Below, piece by piece: positions 1 to 7,597 of a DNA stretch of 36,176 nt (position 1 is its first letter; each line of letters begins with the position of its first letter). Location: positions 1 through 36,176 of the forward strand of contig JAIXOE010000027.1 in assembly GCA_027486895.1 (NCBI GenBank), given 5' to 3'. Below the pieces are notes generated by a model, which saw only the letters and a list, made by a program, of their open reading frames with translations, did no database searches and was not told where the DNA came from. Origin of the DNA: Sphingomonadales bacterium. GTDB taxonomy: Bacteria > Pseudomonadota > Alphaproteobacteria > Sphingomonadales > Sphingomonadaceae. A program made the position numbers and the translations under genes.

Positions 1-22
1 CCCCCTTCGGGCGGCCTTTTTT
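1..22 (+). terminator. Partial rho-independent terminator of an off-window gene
   Basis: The window opens with a C-run, a TTCG loop and GGGCGGCC followed by six T. This is the loop, right arm and U-tract of a typical GC-rich intrinsic terminator. The left arm is mostly outside the window, so the full stem cannot be verified. Orientation suits a plus-strand gene ending just upstream and converging on the glutathione transferase gene. Confidence 0.5.
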
Positions 23-26
23 ATGC

Positions 27-707
27 CTAGCGGTAGTCGGCGATGATCTCGCCGCAGGCTTGCAATTCGGCTTCATGGCCAGCCTCGCGCCAGCTTTCAG
101 TCAGGGCATCTTTCTCCCACGCCAGCATCGCGGGAAGCCCAAGCATGTTGTGCACCCATTCTTGCCCGGCATGGCCAACATCAAGACCGTAAGTCCGCAC
201 GCGAAATGCGACCGGCGCAAAAAATGCGTCAACTGCCGTGAAATGCGGCCCCGCCAAAAACGGCCCGCCAAAACTGTCGAGGCCTTGTGCCCATATCTCG
301 GAGATCCGCGCGACATCACGTTCCAAGGCGGCGGACATCGGCTTTGGCTTCACCCGCACGCCAACATTCATCGTGCAATCATTGCGGAGCGCGGAAAAGC
401 CGCCGTGCATTTCCGTCACTGCGCATTGCGCCCATGCGCGTGCTGCAGGATCCTGGGGCCAGACGCCTTCATGCCGGTCGGCCAGATACAAAGTGATGCC
501 AAGCGAATCCCAGACAGTCCAATCTCCATCCAGTAACACCGGCACTTGGCCCGTCGGCGAAAACGACCGGAAGGCTTCATAATTATTTGGCTGTGTGAAA
601 GGTTCGATGCGGTCTTCGAAAGTTATGCCCAGCATCGTCATCAACACCCACGGCCGCAGGCTCCAGCTTGAATAATTACGGTTCGCGGTAATCAGCGTGT
701 AGGTCAT
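27..707 (-). CDS. Glutathione S-transferase family protein
   Basis: The 226-aa product has the usual GST length. Residues 1-80 form a thioredoxin-like N-terminal domain. NYSSWSLRPW (11-20) carries the candidate catalytic serine, GQVPVL (53-58) supplies the cis-proline, and WDSLGI (66-71) sits where most GSTs have the glutathione-binding E/D-S pair. The remainder is the helical C-terminal domain. Cytosolic glutathione conjugation or isomerisation is the family role; the substrate cannot be read from sequence. The ATG follows an AAGG-type ribosome site and lies 30 bp after the serine hydrolase stop. It is the last gene of the long minus-strand cluster and faces the terminator at the window edge. 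Confidence 0.9.
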   Translation of the reverse strand: MTYTLITANRNYSSWSLRPWVLMTMLGITFEDRIEPFTQPNNYEAFRSFSPTGQVPVLLDGDWTVWDSLGITLYLADRHEGVWPQDPAARAWAQCAVTEMHGGFSALRNDCTMNVGVRVKPKPMSAALERDVARISEIWAQGLDSFGGPFLAGPHFTAVDAFFAPVAFRVRTYGLDVGHAGQEWVHNMLGLPAMLAWEKDALTESWREAGHEAELQACGEIIADYR

Positions 708-737
708 TCGAAACGGCCTTTCCGGTGGCGGCGGGCG

Positions 738-1961
738 TTAGTTATCCAGTTCCAACCAACGCGAGTCTGTCCGCTGATGGTAGCTGTCGAAAACGGCAAA
801 TGGAATGCGGAAGGGTGTGCCCCAATTGCTGTTCCACATCGCGACGACACCCGTGCGGGTTGCGGGTTCGAAAATCAGCGTTGCGCGATAGCCGTCGACT
901 GCGCCTGAATGGCCGATAAACTGGCGGCCATCATAAGTGAAGCTACGCCAGCCAAGTCCGTAATGGGCATCCGAATTCGCCTGCCGCAATTCGCCGCCGT
1001 AAATAGGCGCCGTGTTCACGCGCGGAGCTTGCGCTAAGCGCAGGGTTGAAGCAGGCAGTACCTCAGGGCGCTCGCCCATCGTCGCCTGCAACCAGCGGGA
1101 GAAATCAACAATATTGCTTTCTACACCAGCGGCAGCCGGTACGCGCCAATAGCTTTCCTTTAATGTGCGGACATTGCTGCCATTATGCGGCCTGGCCCAA
1201 TCCTTTGCCTCAGTAAGCCCCGCCATTCCGTAATTCGCGCTCGTCATGCCAAGCGGCAAAAAGAAACGCTCGCTGACCAGATCGGGGTAAGACCGCATAC
1301 CCACCTTGGCCAATATTTCGCTGGCAGTGTCGAACGCGACGTTCTGATAGGTATGACATGTCCCGGGCACACACTGAAGTGGCGCATCCACGAGGCTGGA
1401 GCGGATGACGCGCGGGTCCTGCCCGTCCTCCAGCTTTTCATCATAAGCGTTTTTGGTGAGCCCGCTTTGCTGCGCGAGCAGCTGGGCGAAACTGATCTGC
1501 GATTCACCGCCGCCCGGCAGTCGCAACGAATTTGGCCAGCTCGACACTGGCTTTTCCAAATCAAGTGCGCCTTCACTCGCCATGGACGCCGCCAGCGTGC
1601 CGGCCACCGTTTTTGAAACCGAAGCCCATCGGAACACCGTCTTGTTCGACACTGGAACGTTGGTCGAACGATCAACGACGCCATAGCTATGGACAAAGCG
1701 AAGCTCGCCGTCCTCGACGATGGCTACGGCAAGCCCCGCCATTTCGGAGCGCTGCGTCAGCGCGGCAAATTGCTGGTCGAGTTTGCTATAATCAATCCGA
1801 CCGCGCCATTCGTCGGGCTGGTCCGGCAAATTTGGGGGCGTCTTTGCCAATTTGCGCAGCACCGCCGCGACCTGGTTCGTCTCCGGCGCCGAGTATAAAA
1901 AATACCAGCTGGCCAGCCCCAATGCAGAGGCGGCGATCAAGGCAATAATAATGCGCCGCAT
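738..1961 (-). CDS. Beta-lactamase-fold serine hydrolase (class C / PBP-like)
   Basis: The 407-aa protein starts with a basic MRR and a hydrophobic stretch (residues 4-23), either a signal anchor or an uncleaved export signal. The PF00144-type fold follows: S114-V-S-K117 matches the SxxK nucleophile motif, Y205-Q-N207 the YxN motif, and H351-S-G353 stands in place of KTG, as in many class-C-related esterases and peptidases. The hydrolase domain is therefore probably periplasmic. The substrate could be a peptide, a D-amino-acid ester or a small ester; true beta-lactamase activity cannot be claimed. The start lies 8 bp after the CoA-transferase B stop, so it is probably co-transcribed with it. 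Confidence 0.88.
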   Translation of the reverse strand: MRRIIIALIAASALGLASWYFLYSAPETNQVAAVLRKLAKTPPNLPDQPDEWRGRIDYSKLDQQFAALTQRSEMAGLAVAIVEDGELRFVHSYGVVDRSTNVPVSNKTVFRWASVSKTVAGTLAASMASEGALDLEKPVSSWPNSLRLPGGGESQISFAQLLAQQSGLTKNAYDEKLEDGQDPRVIRSSLVDAPLQCVPGTCHTYQNVAFDTASEILAKVGMRSYPDLVSERFFLPLGMTSANYGMAGLTEAKDWARPHNGSNVRTLKESYWRVPAAAGVESNIVDFSRWLQATMGERPEVLPASTLRLAQAPRVNTAPIYGGELRQANSDAHYGLGWRSFTYDGRQFIGHSGAVDGYRATLIFEPATRTGVVAMWNSNWGTPFRIPFAVFDSYHQRTDSRWLELDN

Positions 1962-1969
1962 AGTATCGA

Positions 1970-2611
1970 TTAAATCGCGACCTCATAATGTGCAGTCGTT
2001 TTGGCCGCGACTTCATCAACCGTAATTCCGGACGCGACTTCAATCAGCTTGAACGGCGAAGATTTGTCGGGGCGTTGGAACACGGCCAAATCGGTAATGA
2101 TCATATCGACGACATTTTTTCCCGTCAGTGGCAGCGTGCACGCGGGAATGAACTTTGGCGAACCGTCCTTGGCATTATGCTCCATCACGACGATGATCTT
2201 TTTCACGCCGGCGACAAGGTCCATGGCGCCGCCCATGCCCTTGATCATCTTGCCGGGGATCATCCAGTTGGCGATATCGCCGTTTTCGGCAACTTCCATC
2301 GCGCCGAGCACCGTCAGGTCGATATGCCCGCCGCGGATCATCGCGAAGCTCGCTGCGCTGTCGAAATAGGCGGTCTGCGGAAGCTCGCTGATGGTTTGCT
2401 TGCCTGCGTTGATAAGGTCGGCATCTTCCTCGCCCGCAAAGGGGAAAGGCCCGATGCCCAGCATGCCGTTTTCAGACTGAAGCGTTACTTCGACGCCAGC
2501 GGGGATGTGGTTGGCCACCAGCGTCGGGATACCAATGCCCAGGTTCACATAATATCCGTCGCGCAATTCCTTTGCAGCGCGCGCGGCCATTTCGTCACGG
2601 GTCCAGCTCAA
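1970..2611 (-). CDS. scoB: 3-oxoacid CoA-transferase, subunit B
   Basis: The 213-aa product matches the beta subunit of succinyl-CoA:3-ketoacid CoA-transferase. The hallmark S-E-N-G at 46-49 places the catalytic glutamate, which forms the enzyme-CoA thioester, at E47. GIGIPTLVA (25-33) and the [14 protein letters not shown] segment are also typical. It would pair with subunit A at 3833-4543 to transfer CoA between succinate (or another acyl donor) and acetoacetate in ketone-body or short-chain acid use. Its ATG overlaps the DUF5076 stop by 4 bp (ATGA), implying translational coupling. The two subunits are separated by two unrelated genes, whereas they are commonly adjacent. An acetate or butyrate CoA-transferase remains possible. 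Confidence 0.93.
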   Translation of the reverse strand: MSWTRDEMAARAAKELRDGYYVNLGIGIPTLVANHIPAGVEVTLQSENGMLGIGPFPFAGEEDADLINAGKQTISELPQTAYFDSAASFAMIRGGHIDLTVLGAMEVAENGDIANWMIPGKMIKGMGGAMDLVAGVKKIIVVMEHNAKDGSPKFIPACTLPLTGKNVVDMIITDLAVFQRPDKSSPFKLIEVASGITVDEVAAKTTAHYEVAI

Positions 2612-2934
2612 TGTATCAATCCATCTTCATCGGTGGTGGGATGTTCAGTTGGCAAATCGGTCGGGCTCGCGCGCTCTGCGTCCACACCCTCCCAGATGCG
2701 CGCCAAGGCCTCAGCCTCGGATATTCCAGTCGCGCGCGCCCACGTTTTCGCGCCGTGGCGAATGCAGTCGACCAAAGCGATGCCATAGCCCATTGGATCG
2801 CCGCCAACCGGAACGGGATTGACAAAGCAGGTTACTGGCCCGCCTTCCTTCGCCCAGACGCGCAAAAATTCGCGGCTGTCACCAAGCATGTCGGAATAAG
2901 GCACGAGGTCGATGGGAACTGGCTTGTCGCTCAT
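2608..2934 (-). CDS. DUF5076 domain protein
   Basis: The 108-aa protein starts [11 protein letters not shown] chose the ATG at 2934 because it overlaps the upstream stop as ATGA; an in-frame ATG five codons earlier would give MGARE. It resembles DUF5076, a small family I associate with sphingomonads and relatives, with a conserved [10 protein letters not shown] segment and [21 protein letters not shown]. It lacks a signal peptide and membrane segment, so it should be cytosolic. The function is unknown. Its position, overlapping the phosphatase stop upstream and the scoB start downstream, suggests fixed stoichiometry with the CoA-transferase. Confidence 0.8.
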   Translation of the reverse strand: MSDKPVPIDLVPYSDMLGDSREFLRVWAKEGGPVTCFVNPVPVGGDPMGYGIALVDCIRHGAKTWARATGISEAEALARIWEGVDAERASPTDLPTEHPTTDEDGLIH

Positions 2935-3836
2935 TTCGCGGGCTCCCATTTGGTGTCCGCCGTAAAGATTTCGTCATAGCCGCCGCGGATGGACGGACCA
3001 TAGACAGGGTTGGAGAACAGGAACCAGCCATTGCCCCAGTATTCCGCAATCGCCGGATTGGTCGCCAGTTTCCGTCGGTCAGCCACGCTCAAGCCTTTGG
3101 CGTTAAACGCTTGGACAAAGTCCCCAAGCTGATCGCCTGCCAAGGCTATCACGCAATATTTTGCGGCGATGGCTGCTCGCCGTCCATCTTTGCTCGATCC
3201 GGTCGCGTCATCACCCATAAGATAGAGCGTGTCATTATGTTTGAATTCGCCAAGCCCCGCCATGCGCAGCGCATCTTCGGTACCCTTGGCGTTCGCGGCT
3301 GTCCGATTGGTATTCGCGATAATCGTAACACCGGCATCGCGCATGATTTTCAGTGCCTCTATTGCACCGGGCATTGCCAGCGCCTTACCGGCCCCGCTTT
3401 TTTCCCACGCATTCCAGATGACGGGATCAAAATCCTTACCCTGTTCTGCCATGTAACGCATTGCGCCTACGTTCCAGATCAGCGTTTCGTCGGCATCAAA
3501 TACGGCGGCCAACGGCTTTGAACCGCAGCTTTCGAACCGGGGTGCATCGGGGGTTGAACCCTCTGCCAAAACGGTCTGTGATTTGATCGCCCGGTTCAGG
3601 GCCTTGGCACGGACATATTGCGCCATCGCCTTATAAACTTGCGCCGACGCAACGCTGCCTTCAGCCGAACCATAAAGCCATTGTTGGCCCGTCGGTGGCG
3701 ACGCCGCTGTCGGCTTTTCGCCTATTTGGGTAGCCAACGCGTCCTTGCTCAGGGCTGGCGCAGCAACCTGCTGGCCTTGCGCTGCACAACCGGCGAGCGC
3801 CAGCGCGGCAATGCTAACTGCCAAGCGCCGGATCAT
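2931..3836 (-). CDS. HAD-superfamily lipoprotein acid phosphatase, e(P4)/class B-C type
   Basis: The 301-aa protein has a lipoprotein signal peptide with lipobox LAGC (cysteine 17). The HAD core is complete. D114-A-D116-E-T matches DxDET of the 5'-nucleotidase/acid phosphatase plpA-e(P4) group, with the trailing W-N; N175-T-N-R is motif II; K216 is the motif III lysine; and G234-D235-Q-L-G-D239 is motif IV. The predicted location is the periplasmic face of a membrane, dephosphorylating nucleotides or other phosphomonoesters. Both ends overlap neighbours by 4 bp (ATGA), so it is embedded in the CoA-transferase operon. The exact substrate is not inferable. Confidence 0.88.
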   Translation of the reverse strand: MIRRLAVSIAALALAGCAAQGQQVAAPALSKDALATQIGEKPTAASPPTGQQWLYGSAEGSVASAQVYKAMAQYVRAKALNRAIKSQTVLAEGSTPDAPRFESCGSKPLAAVFDADETLIWNVGAMRYMAEQGKDFDPVIWNAWEKSGAGKALAMPGAIEALKIMRDAGVTIIANTNRTAANAKGTEDALRMAGLGEFKHNDTLYLMGDDATGSSKDGRRAAIAAKYCVIALAGDQLGDFVQAFNAKGLSVADRRKLATNPAIAEYWGNGWFLFSNPVYGPSIRGGYDEIFTADTKWEPAK

Positions 3837-4543
3837 GCGCTTTCCCTTTCGCGCACGGTGCGGAACTCGATCTTCTTGTCATATGGCGCGCCAACAATCA
3901 TGCGCTGCACATACACGCTGGGCAAATGGATGCAGTCGGGGTCAAGGCTGCCAACGGGCACAATTTCCTCTACCTCAACCACACACATTTTGCCGCAGGT
4001 AGCGGCAGGCAAGTTGAAGTTACGGGCGGTCTTGCGGAACACAAGGTTACCGCTTTCGTCTGCTTTCCACGCTTTGATGATCGAGAGATCGGCAAAGATG
4101 CCGCGTTCGAGGATATATTCCTCGCCGCCAAAATCTTTTACTTCCTTGCCCTCGGCGACCAAAGTGCCGACGCCGGTCTTGGTATAAAAACCAGGAATGC
4201 CAGCGCCCCCAGCGCGCATCCGTTCGGCCAGCGTGCCTTGGGGGCAGAATTCCACCTCAAGCTCGCCCGCCAGATACTGCCGTTCAAACTCTTTGTTCTC
4301 GCCCACATAAGACGAGATCATCTTCTTCACTTGCTTGGTGCGCAGCAGCTTGCCGATGCCTTCATTGTCGATACCGGCATTGTTGGACACAAATGTCAGC
4401 CCGGTCACGCCGCTGTCACGGACAGCGTCAAGCAGCCGTTCGGGCAAGCCGCACAGGCCAAAGCCGCCGCTGGCGATCAATATGTCATTTTTAAGCAGAC
4501 CATCGAGCGCGGATGCTGCGTCCGGGAAAAGTTTTTTCGCCAT
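3833..4543 (-). CDS. scoA: 3-oxoacid CoA-transferase, subunit A
   Basis: The 236-aa product starts MAKKLFPDAA. This ATG is preceded by GGAG at a 6-nt spacing and gives the family length; the frame stays open a further 17 codons upstream. The glycine-rich GGFGLCGLPE (27-36) near the N-terminus, the VSNNAGIDNEGIGKLL segment and the GGAGIPGFYTKTGVGT block are diagnostic of the alpha subunit. It works with ScoB to activate acetoacetate or related acids with CoA from succinyl-CoA. It is the first of four genes joined by successive ATGA overlaps (scoA, phosphatase, DUF5076, scoB). Confidence 0.93.
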   Translation of the reverse strand: MAKKLFPDAASALDGLLKNDILIASGGFGLCGLPERLLDAVRDSGVTGLTFVSNNAGIDNEGIGKLLRTKQVKKMISSYVGENKEFERQYLAGELEVEFCPQGTLAERMRAGGAGIPGFYTKTGVGTLVAEGKEVKDFGGEEYILERGIFADLSIIKAWKADESGNLVFRKTARNFNLPAATCGKMCVVEVEEIVPVGSLDPDCIHLPSVYVQRMIVGAPYDKKIEFRTVRERESA

Positions 4544-4583
4544 GAAGTGCTCCAATATATGGGAGAGACGGAACGGCTCCCGC

Positions 4584-5243
4584 CTAGACGTCAACTGGTG
4601 TAAAGGTCAACGCCAATAGCGCGCCCAATTCGCCGAGCGCCTGTGCACCGCTTGCGACCTTGATCGCAGCCATGCCCATCGCCGCTGCTGGCTTGCAGTT
4701 GATGCCTAAGTCATCGAGATAGATGCATTGTGATGGAGCAACCTCGAGCGCTTCACACATCATATGATAAATGCGCGGGTCAGGCTTGCGAACACCGGCC
4801 TTGCTCGATTCAATGATATGGTCAAACCGTCCCATCACCGCTGCTACAGCCGCCGCCTTGTCGTCACTGACCGCCATGCCTGCACCTTTTCCGGATGGTA
4901 CATTGTTGGTGATACACCCAAGCGCAAAGCCAAGCGCTTTCAGCTGATCTAGCGCCGCCACCATTTCAGGACGGATTTCGCCAGCGAGGCAGGCGATGAC
5001 AGATGCACCGTCCAACGCATGCCCCAGTGCCTGCGCCTCCGCAGCAAACAGCACGTCAAATTCCGTGGCGCTACATTCGGCGCGTTCGAATTTGGCCCAG
5101 GCATTATTGTCTGGATTGACGGAATTCACCCGGCGCACGAAATCCTTGGGCAAGCCCCTTTCCGCTTCCATGCGGTTAAACGCCTCAAAAGGTGACGACG
5201 TGATCACACCGCCGAAGTCAAAAATTACAGTATTAAATGTCAT
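4584..5243 (-). CDS. HAD-IA family hydrolase (epoxide hydrolase N-domain-like phosphatase)
   Basis: The 219-aa product starts MTFNTVIFDF. An upstream in-frame extension to 5492 is rejected because it runs inside the VIT-transporter gene and puts 83 unrelated residues before motif I. The motif is FDFGGV: D9 is the nucleophile, and the usual second aspartate is glycine, as in the soluble epoxide hydrolase N-domain/ACAD10 branch. AGVRKPDPRIYHMM is motif III and YLDDLGINCKPA is motif IV. The family has phosphatase or dehalogenase-type activity on small phosphorylated or halogenated molecules; the substrate is unknown. The start lies 8 bp after the VIT gene stop. Confidence 0.88.
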   Translation of the reverse strand: MTFNTVIFDFGGVITSSPFEAFNRMEAERGLPKDFVRRVNSVNPDNNAWAKFERAECSATEFDVLFAAEAQALGHALDGASVIACLAGEIRPEMVAALDQLKALGFALGCITNNVPSGKGAGMAVSDDKAAAVAAVMGRFDHIIESSKAGVRKPDPRIYHMMCEALEVAPSQCIYLDDLGINCKPAAAMGMAAIKVASGAQALGELGALLALTFTPVDV

Positions 5244-5251
5244 GCAATGCC

Positions 5252-5947
5252 TCAGGCGATTGTTGTGCCGAACAGCGATCCAATCGCTGCGGTTGCCGCC
5301 ATCGCAATTGCGCCCCAAAAGGTCACTCGGAAAATAGCTTTGCCCATGGGTGCCCCGCCCGCTTTCGCACCGACACCACCAAGAATGGCAAGGAACAAAA
5401 GCGCCGCAATCGAGACGGTCCAGCTGAGATAGGCGGCTGGCGACAATGGCACCATCGCCAATGGCAGCGCCGCGCCAATCGCGAAAGCACAAGCTGATGC
5501 CAGCGCAGCCTGCACGGGGCGCGCAGCTGTATGCGTCGCCATGCCAAGCTCATCGCGCAAATGCGTCGCCAGCGCGTCATGCGCAGTCAGCTTGTCCGCA
5601 ACTTGCTCGGCCAGCCCCCGGTCAAGCCCGCGCGCTTCATAAATGCCGACCAGTTCTTCGCGTTCCTTTTCAGGGATAGTGGCAAGCTCTTCTGTCTCGC
5701 GGGCCCGATCGGCATTTTCGGTATCGGACTGCGAACTGACCGACACATATTCGCCCGCCGCCATCGACATCGCACCCGCCACGAGGCCCGCAATTCCTGT
5801 CATCAATATGGTTGCGGGCGAAGCTTGCGCCGCAGCCACGCCGACAATGAGGCTCGCCGTCGAGACTATGCCATCATTCGCGCCAAGGACGGCGGCGCGC
5901 AGCCAACCGATACGGTCAATAAGATGCGCTTCCTTGTGCCTTGGCAT
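5252..5947 (-). CDS. VIT/CCC1-family membrane transporter (iron/manganese)
   Basis: The 231-aa product carries family hallmarks. RAAVLGANDGIVSTASLIVG (18-37) is the first transmembrane segment with its NDG motif. AGAMSMAAGEYVSV (57-70) is the second. A soluble Glu-rich stretch (about 74-140: ENADRARETEELATIPEKER...) corresponds to the cytosolic metal-binding domain, and three hydrophobic segments follow from about 145. Plant VIT1 and yeast CCC1 move Fe2+ or Mn2+ out of the cytosol in exchange for protons. An iron or manganese efflux role fits, but the metal is an inference. It is tightly packed between the SMP-30 and HAD genes. Confidence 0.9.
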   Translation of the reverse strand: MPRHKEAHLIDRIGWLRAAVLGANDGIVSTASLIVGVAAAQASPATILMTGIAGLVAGAMSMAAGEYVSVSSQSDTENADRARETEELATIPEKEREELVGIYEARGLDRGLAEQVADKLTAHDALATHLRDELGMATHTAARPVQAALASACAFAIGAALPLAMVPLSPAAYLSWTVSIAALLFLAILGGVGAKAGGAPMGKAIFRVTFWGAIAMAATAAIGSLFGTTIA

Positions 5948-5963
5948 GTCCGATAATCCGATC

Positions 5964-6884
5964 TCAATATTGCAGCTTAAGCCCCGGCCGCGCCCAACGG
6001 GTTTTCACCAGACGCCCACTGCCCGACAGGCAGATATAAGCGTCCATCATATCATCTCCGCCCCAAGCAATGTTGGTGGTGAAGATATCATCGGTAGCGA
6101 CAAATTCGACCAGATCGCCATCGGGAGAAATCACGCTGATCCCGCACTCACCAATGGTGGCGACGCAGATATTGCCGCTTGCTTCGATGCCAAGGCTGTC
6201 GAAGAATTTATAACCGGCTGGACGGTATACGGGAATCCCTGGGCCGCCCGGACCGGCATCCGCCGCAACCTTGCCCGGCGAAGTGATGTTGAATTTCATC
6301 AAGCGGCAGGTGTAGGTTTCGGCGGCATATAATGTCTTGCCATCGGGCGACAGGCCAACGCCATTGGGGTTGTTGGATGGAAAGATGACCTCTTCCAAAT
6401 GGCTGCCATCTGCCTTGGCATAAAAGATGCCGACAACATCATGGCTGCGCTTGGCGTAATCAATCTTGCCATGGTCCGTGAACCAGAACCCGCCATGCGC
6501 ATCAAAGACAATGTCATTGGGACCACGCAGACTGCAGCCAAAGTCACCCGATTTATAAAGTATCTTGACTGCACCGGTATCGATATCGATGCGCTCAATC
6601 CGCCCGCCCGAATAATCATGCGCAATGCCGTGCGGCGCGAGGAAACCGTTGGAATCGAGATATTCAAATCCGCCATTGTTGCAGCAGTATAATTTGCCAT
6701 CGGGACCAAGGGCCAAGCCGTTGGGACCGCCGCCAGTTTTGGCCACAACGGACTTGCTGCCGTCGGGCCGCACCCGCGTGATTTGCCCCTCGGCGATTTC
6801 GACCAAAATGACGCTGCCATCGGGCATGACGACCGGTCCTTCTGGGAAGCGAAGCCCGTCAGCAACCAATTCAAACTCTGCCAT
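5964..6884 (-). CDS. SMP-30/gluconolactonase/LRE family protein
   Basis: The 306-aa product starts MAEFELVADG. The ATG is preceded by GGAGAG on the minus strand, and 43 residues of upstream open frame show no family similarity. The six-bladed propeller fold is recognised from RFPEGPVV (metal-binding glutamate), GGGPNGLALGPDG, RGPNDIVFDAHGGFWFTD and the final FFDSLGIEASGNICVAT. The family are metal-dependent lactonases acting on sugar lactones or xenobiotic esters. No carbohydrate genes lie nearby to indicate the substrate. It has no signal peptide, so it is presumably cytosolic. It sits 16 bp upstream of the VIT gene. Confidence 0.9.
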   Translation of the reverse strand: MAEFELVADGLRFPEGPVVMPDGSVILVEIAEGQITRVRPDGSKSVVAKTGGGPNGLALGPDGKLYCCNNGGFEYLDSNGFLAPHGIAHDYSGGRIERIDIDTGAVKILYKSGDFGCSLRGPNDIVFDAHGGFWFTDHGKIDYAKRSHDVVGIFYAKADGSHLEEVIFPSNNPNGVGLSPDGKTLYAAETYTCRLMKFNITSPGKVAADAGPGGPGIPVYRPAGYKFFDSLGIEASGNICVATIGECGISVISPDGDLVEFVATDDIFTTNIAWGGDDMMDAYICLSGSGRLVKTRWARPGLKLQY

Positions 6885-6897
6885 AATATTCTCTCCT

Positions 6898-7455
6898 CTA
6901 TCCCGGCTCACGCGTTGGCGCGGTCCGGTCTCCTTCTCCAAGCTCGGCCTGCATGTATACACTGTCAAGCCATCGGCCAAATTTCCGTCCGACCGATCGC
7001 ATCCGGCCGGCATAAGTGAATCCCATTTTCATGTGCAACGCCACCGAAGCGGGCTCTCCGCCGCCGATCACGGCAATCATTTGGCGAAAGCCGCATGCTC
7101 TGGCCTCATCAAGCAGCGCACGCATCAGTGTGACGCCAACGCCCTGCCCCACATGTTGCGTGCAGACGTAGATCGAGTTTTCGCAAGTGAAGCCATAAGC
7201 GGGCCGGTCTCGAAACGCCGTCGCATAGGCATAGCCCAATATTGCCCCTCCGCGCTCAGCAACCAGAAACGGCCAGCCATGCGCCAGAATGTCCGCAATT
7301 TTTTGTTCGGTTTGGTGCATTGTGCGCGGCACGGTGTCAAAACTGGCGGTGCCATTCAAAACATGATGCGCGTAGATTTCAGCAATCGCTTCAGCGTCGG
7401 CGATCTGCGCACCGCGCACTTTCACTTCGTCCTTGGCCTGCCCCACATCGTCCAT
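6898..7455 (-). CDS. GNAT N-acetyltransferase, phosphinothricin acetyltransferase-like
   Basis: The 185-aa product starts MDDVGQAKDE. Earlier in-frame starts would run into the opposite-strand stress-protein gene and are rejected. The fold spans 12-172. RGAQIADAEAIAEIYAHHV is the N-terminal beta-alpha unit, and NGTASFDT is typical of the Pat/Bar and methionine-sulfoximine acetyltransferase group. Y96 through L115, with Q-H-V-G-Q-G-V-G at 100-107, is the acetyl-CoA pyrophosphate loop. HMKMGFTYAGRM is motif B. Likely acceptors are amino-group analogues such as methionine sulfoximine, but that is family inference. It is the first gene of the long minus-strand cluster. Confidence 0.9.
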   Translation of the reverse strand: MDDVGQAKDEVKVRGAQIADAEAIAEIYAHHVLNGTASFDTVPRTMHQTEQKIADILAHGWPFLVAERGGAILGYAYATAFRDRPAYGFTCENSIYVCTQHVGQGVGVTLMRALLDEARACGFRQMIAVIGGGEPASVALHMKMGFTYAGRMRSVGRKFGRWLDSVYMQAELGEGDRTAPTREPG

Positions 7456-7504
7456 GCGGCACCGCTGACATAATCTTTTCGGCTTTGGAAGCATTTTGCT
7501 CTGT

Positions 7505-7518
7505 TTGATATCGATCAA
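7505..7518. promoter_or_regulatory. Perfect FNR/FixK-type binding box
   Basis: The sequence TTGAT-ATCG-ATCAA exactly matches the FNR/CRP-superfamily consensus TTGATnnnnATCAA. It lies in the 142-bp divergent region between the acetyltransferase and the universal stress protein. Its centre (7511.5) places a class-II start site near 7553, with a weak -10 candidate TACGCT at 7540-7545, well ahead of the stress-protein ATG at 7598. Oxygen or redox control of the stress gene is a common theme, so the location is sensible. Binding is unproven. Confidence 0.6.
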
Positions 7519-7597
7519 GGACTTTGCTGCGCATACGCCTACGCTGCAACGCATCAGTCCGAGTCGGCCTATTCTGGCGTATGAAAAGGAAATGATG

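Noticed and set aside
5244-5492. N-terminal extension of the HAD hydrolase frame
   Set aside because: It overlaps the VIT-transporter gene in another frame and places 83 residues without family similarity before motif I; MTFNTVIFDFGG at 5243 is the natural start.
6625-7473. 282-aa plus-strand frame over the SMP-30 and acetyltransferase genes
   Set aside because: Spans two well-supported minus-strand genes and resembles no family.
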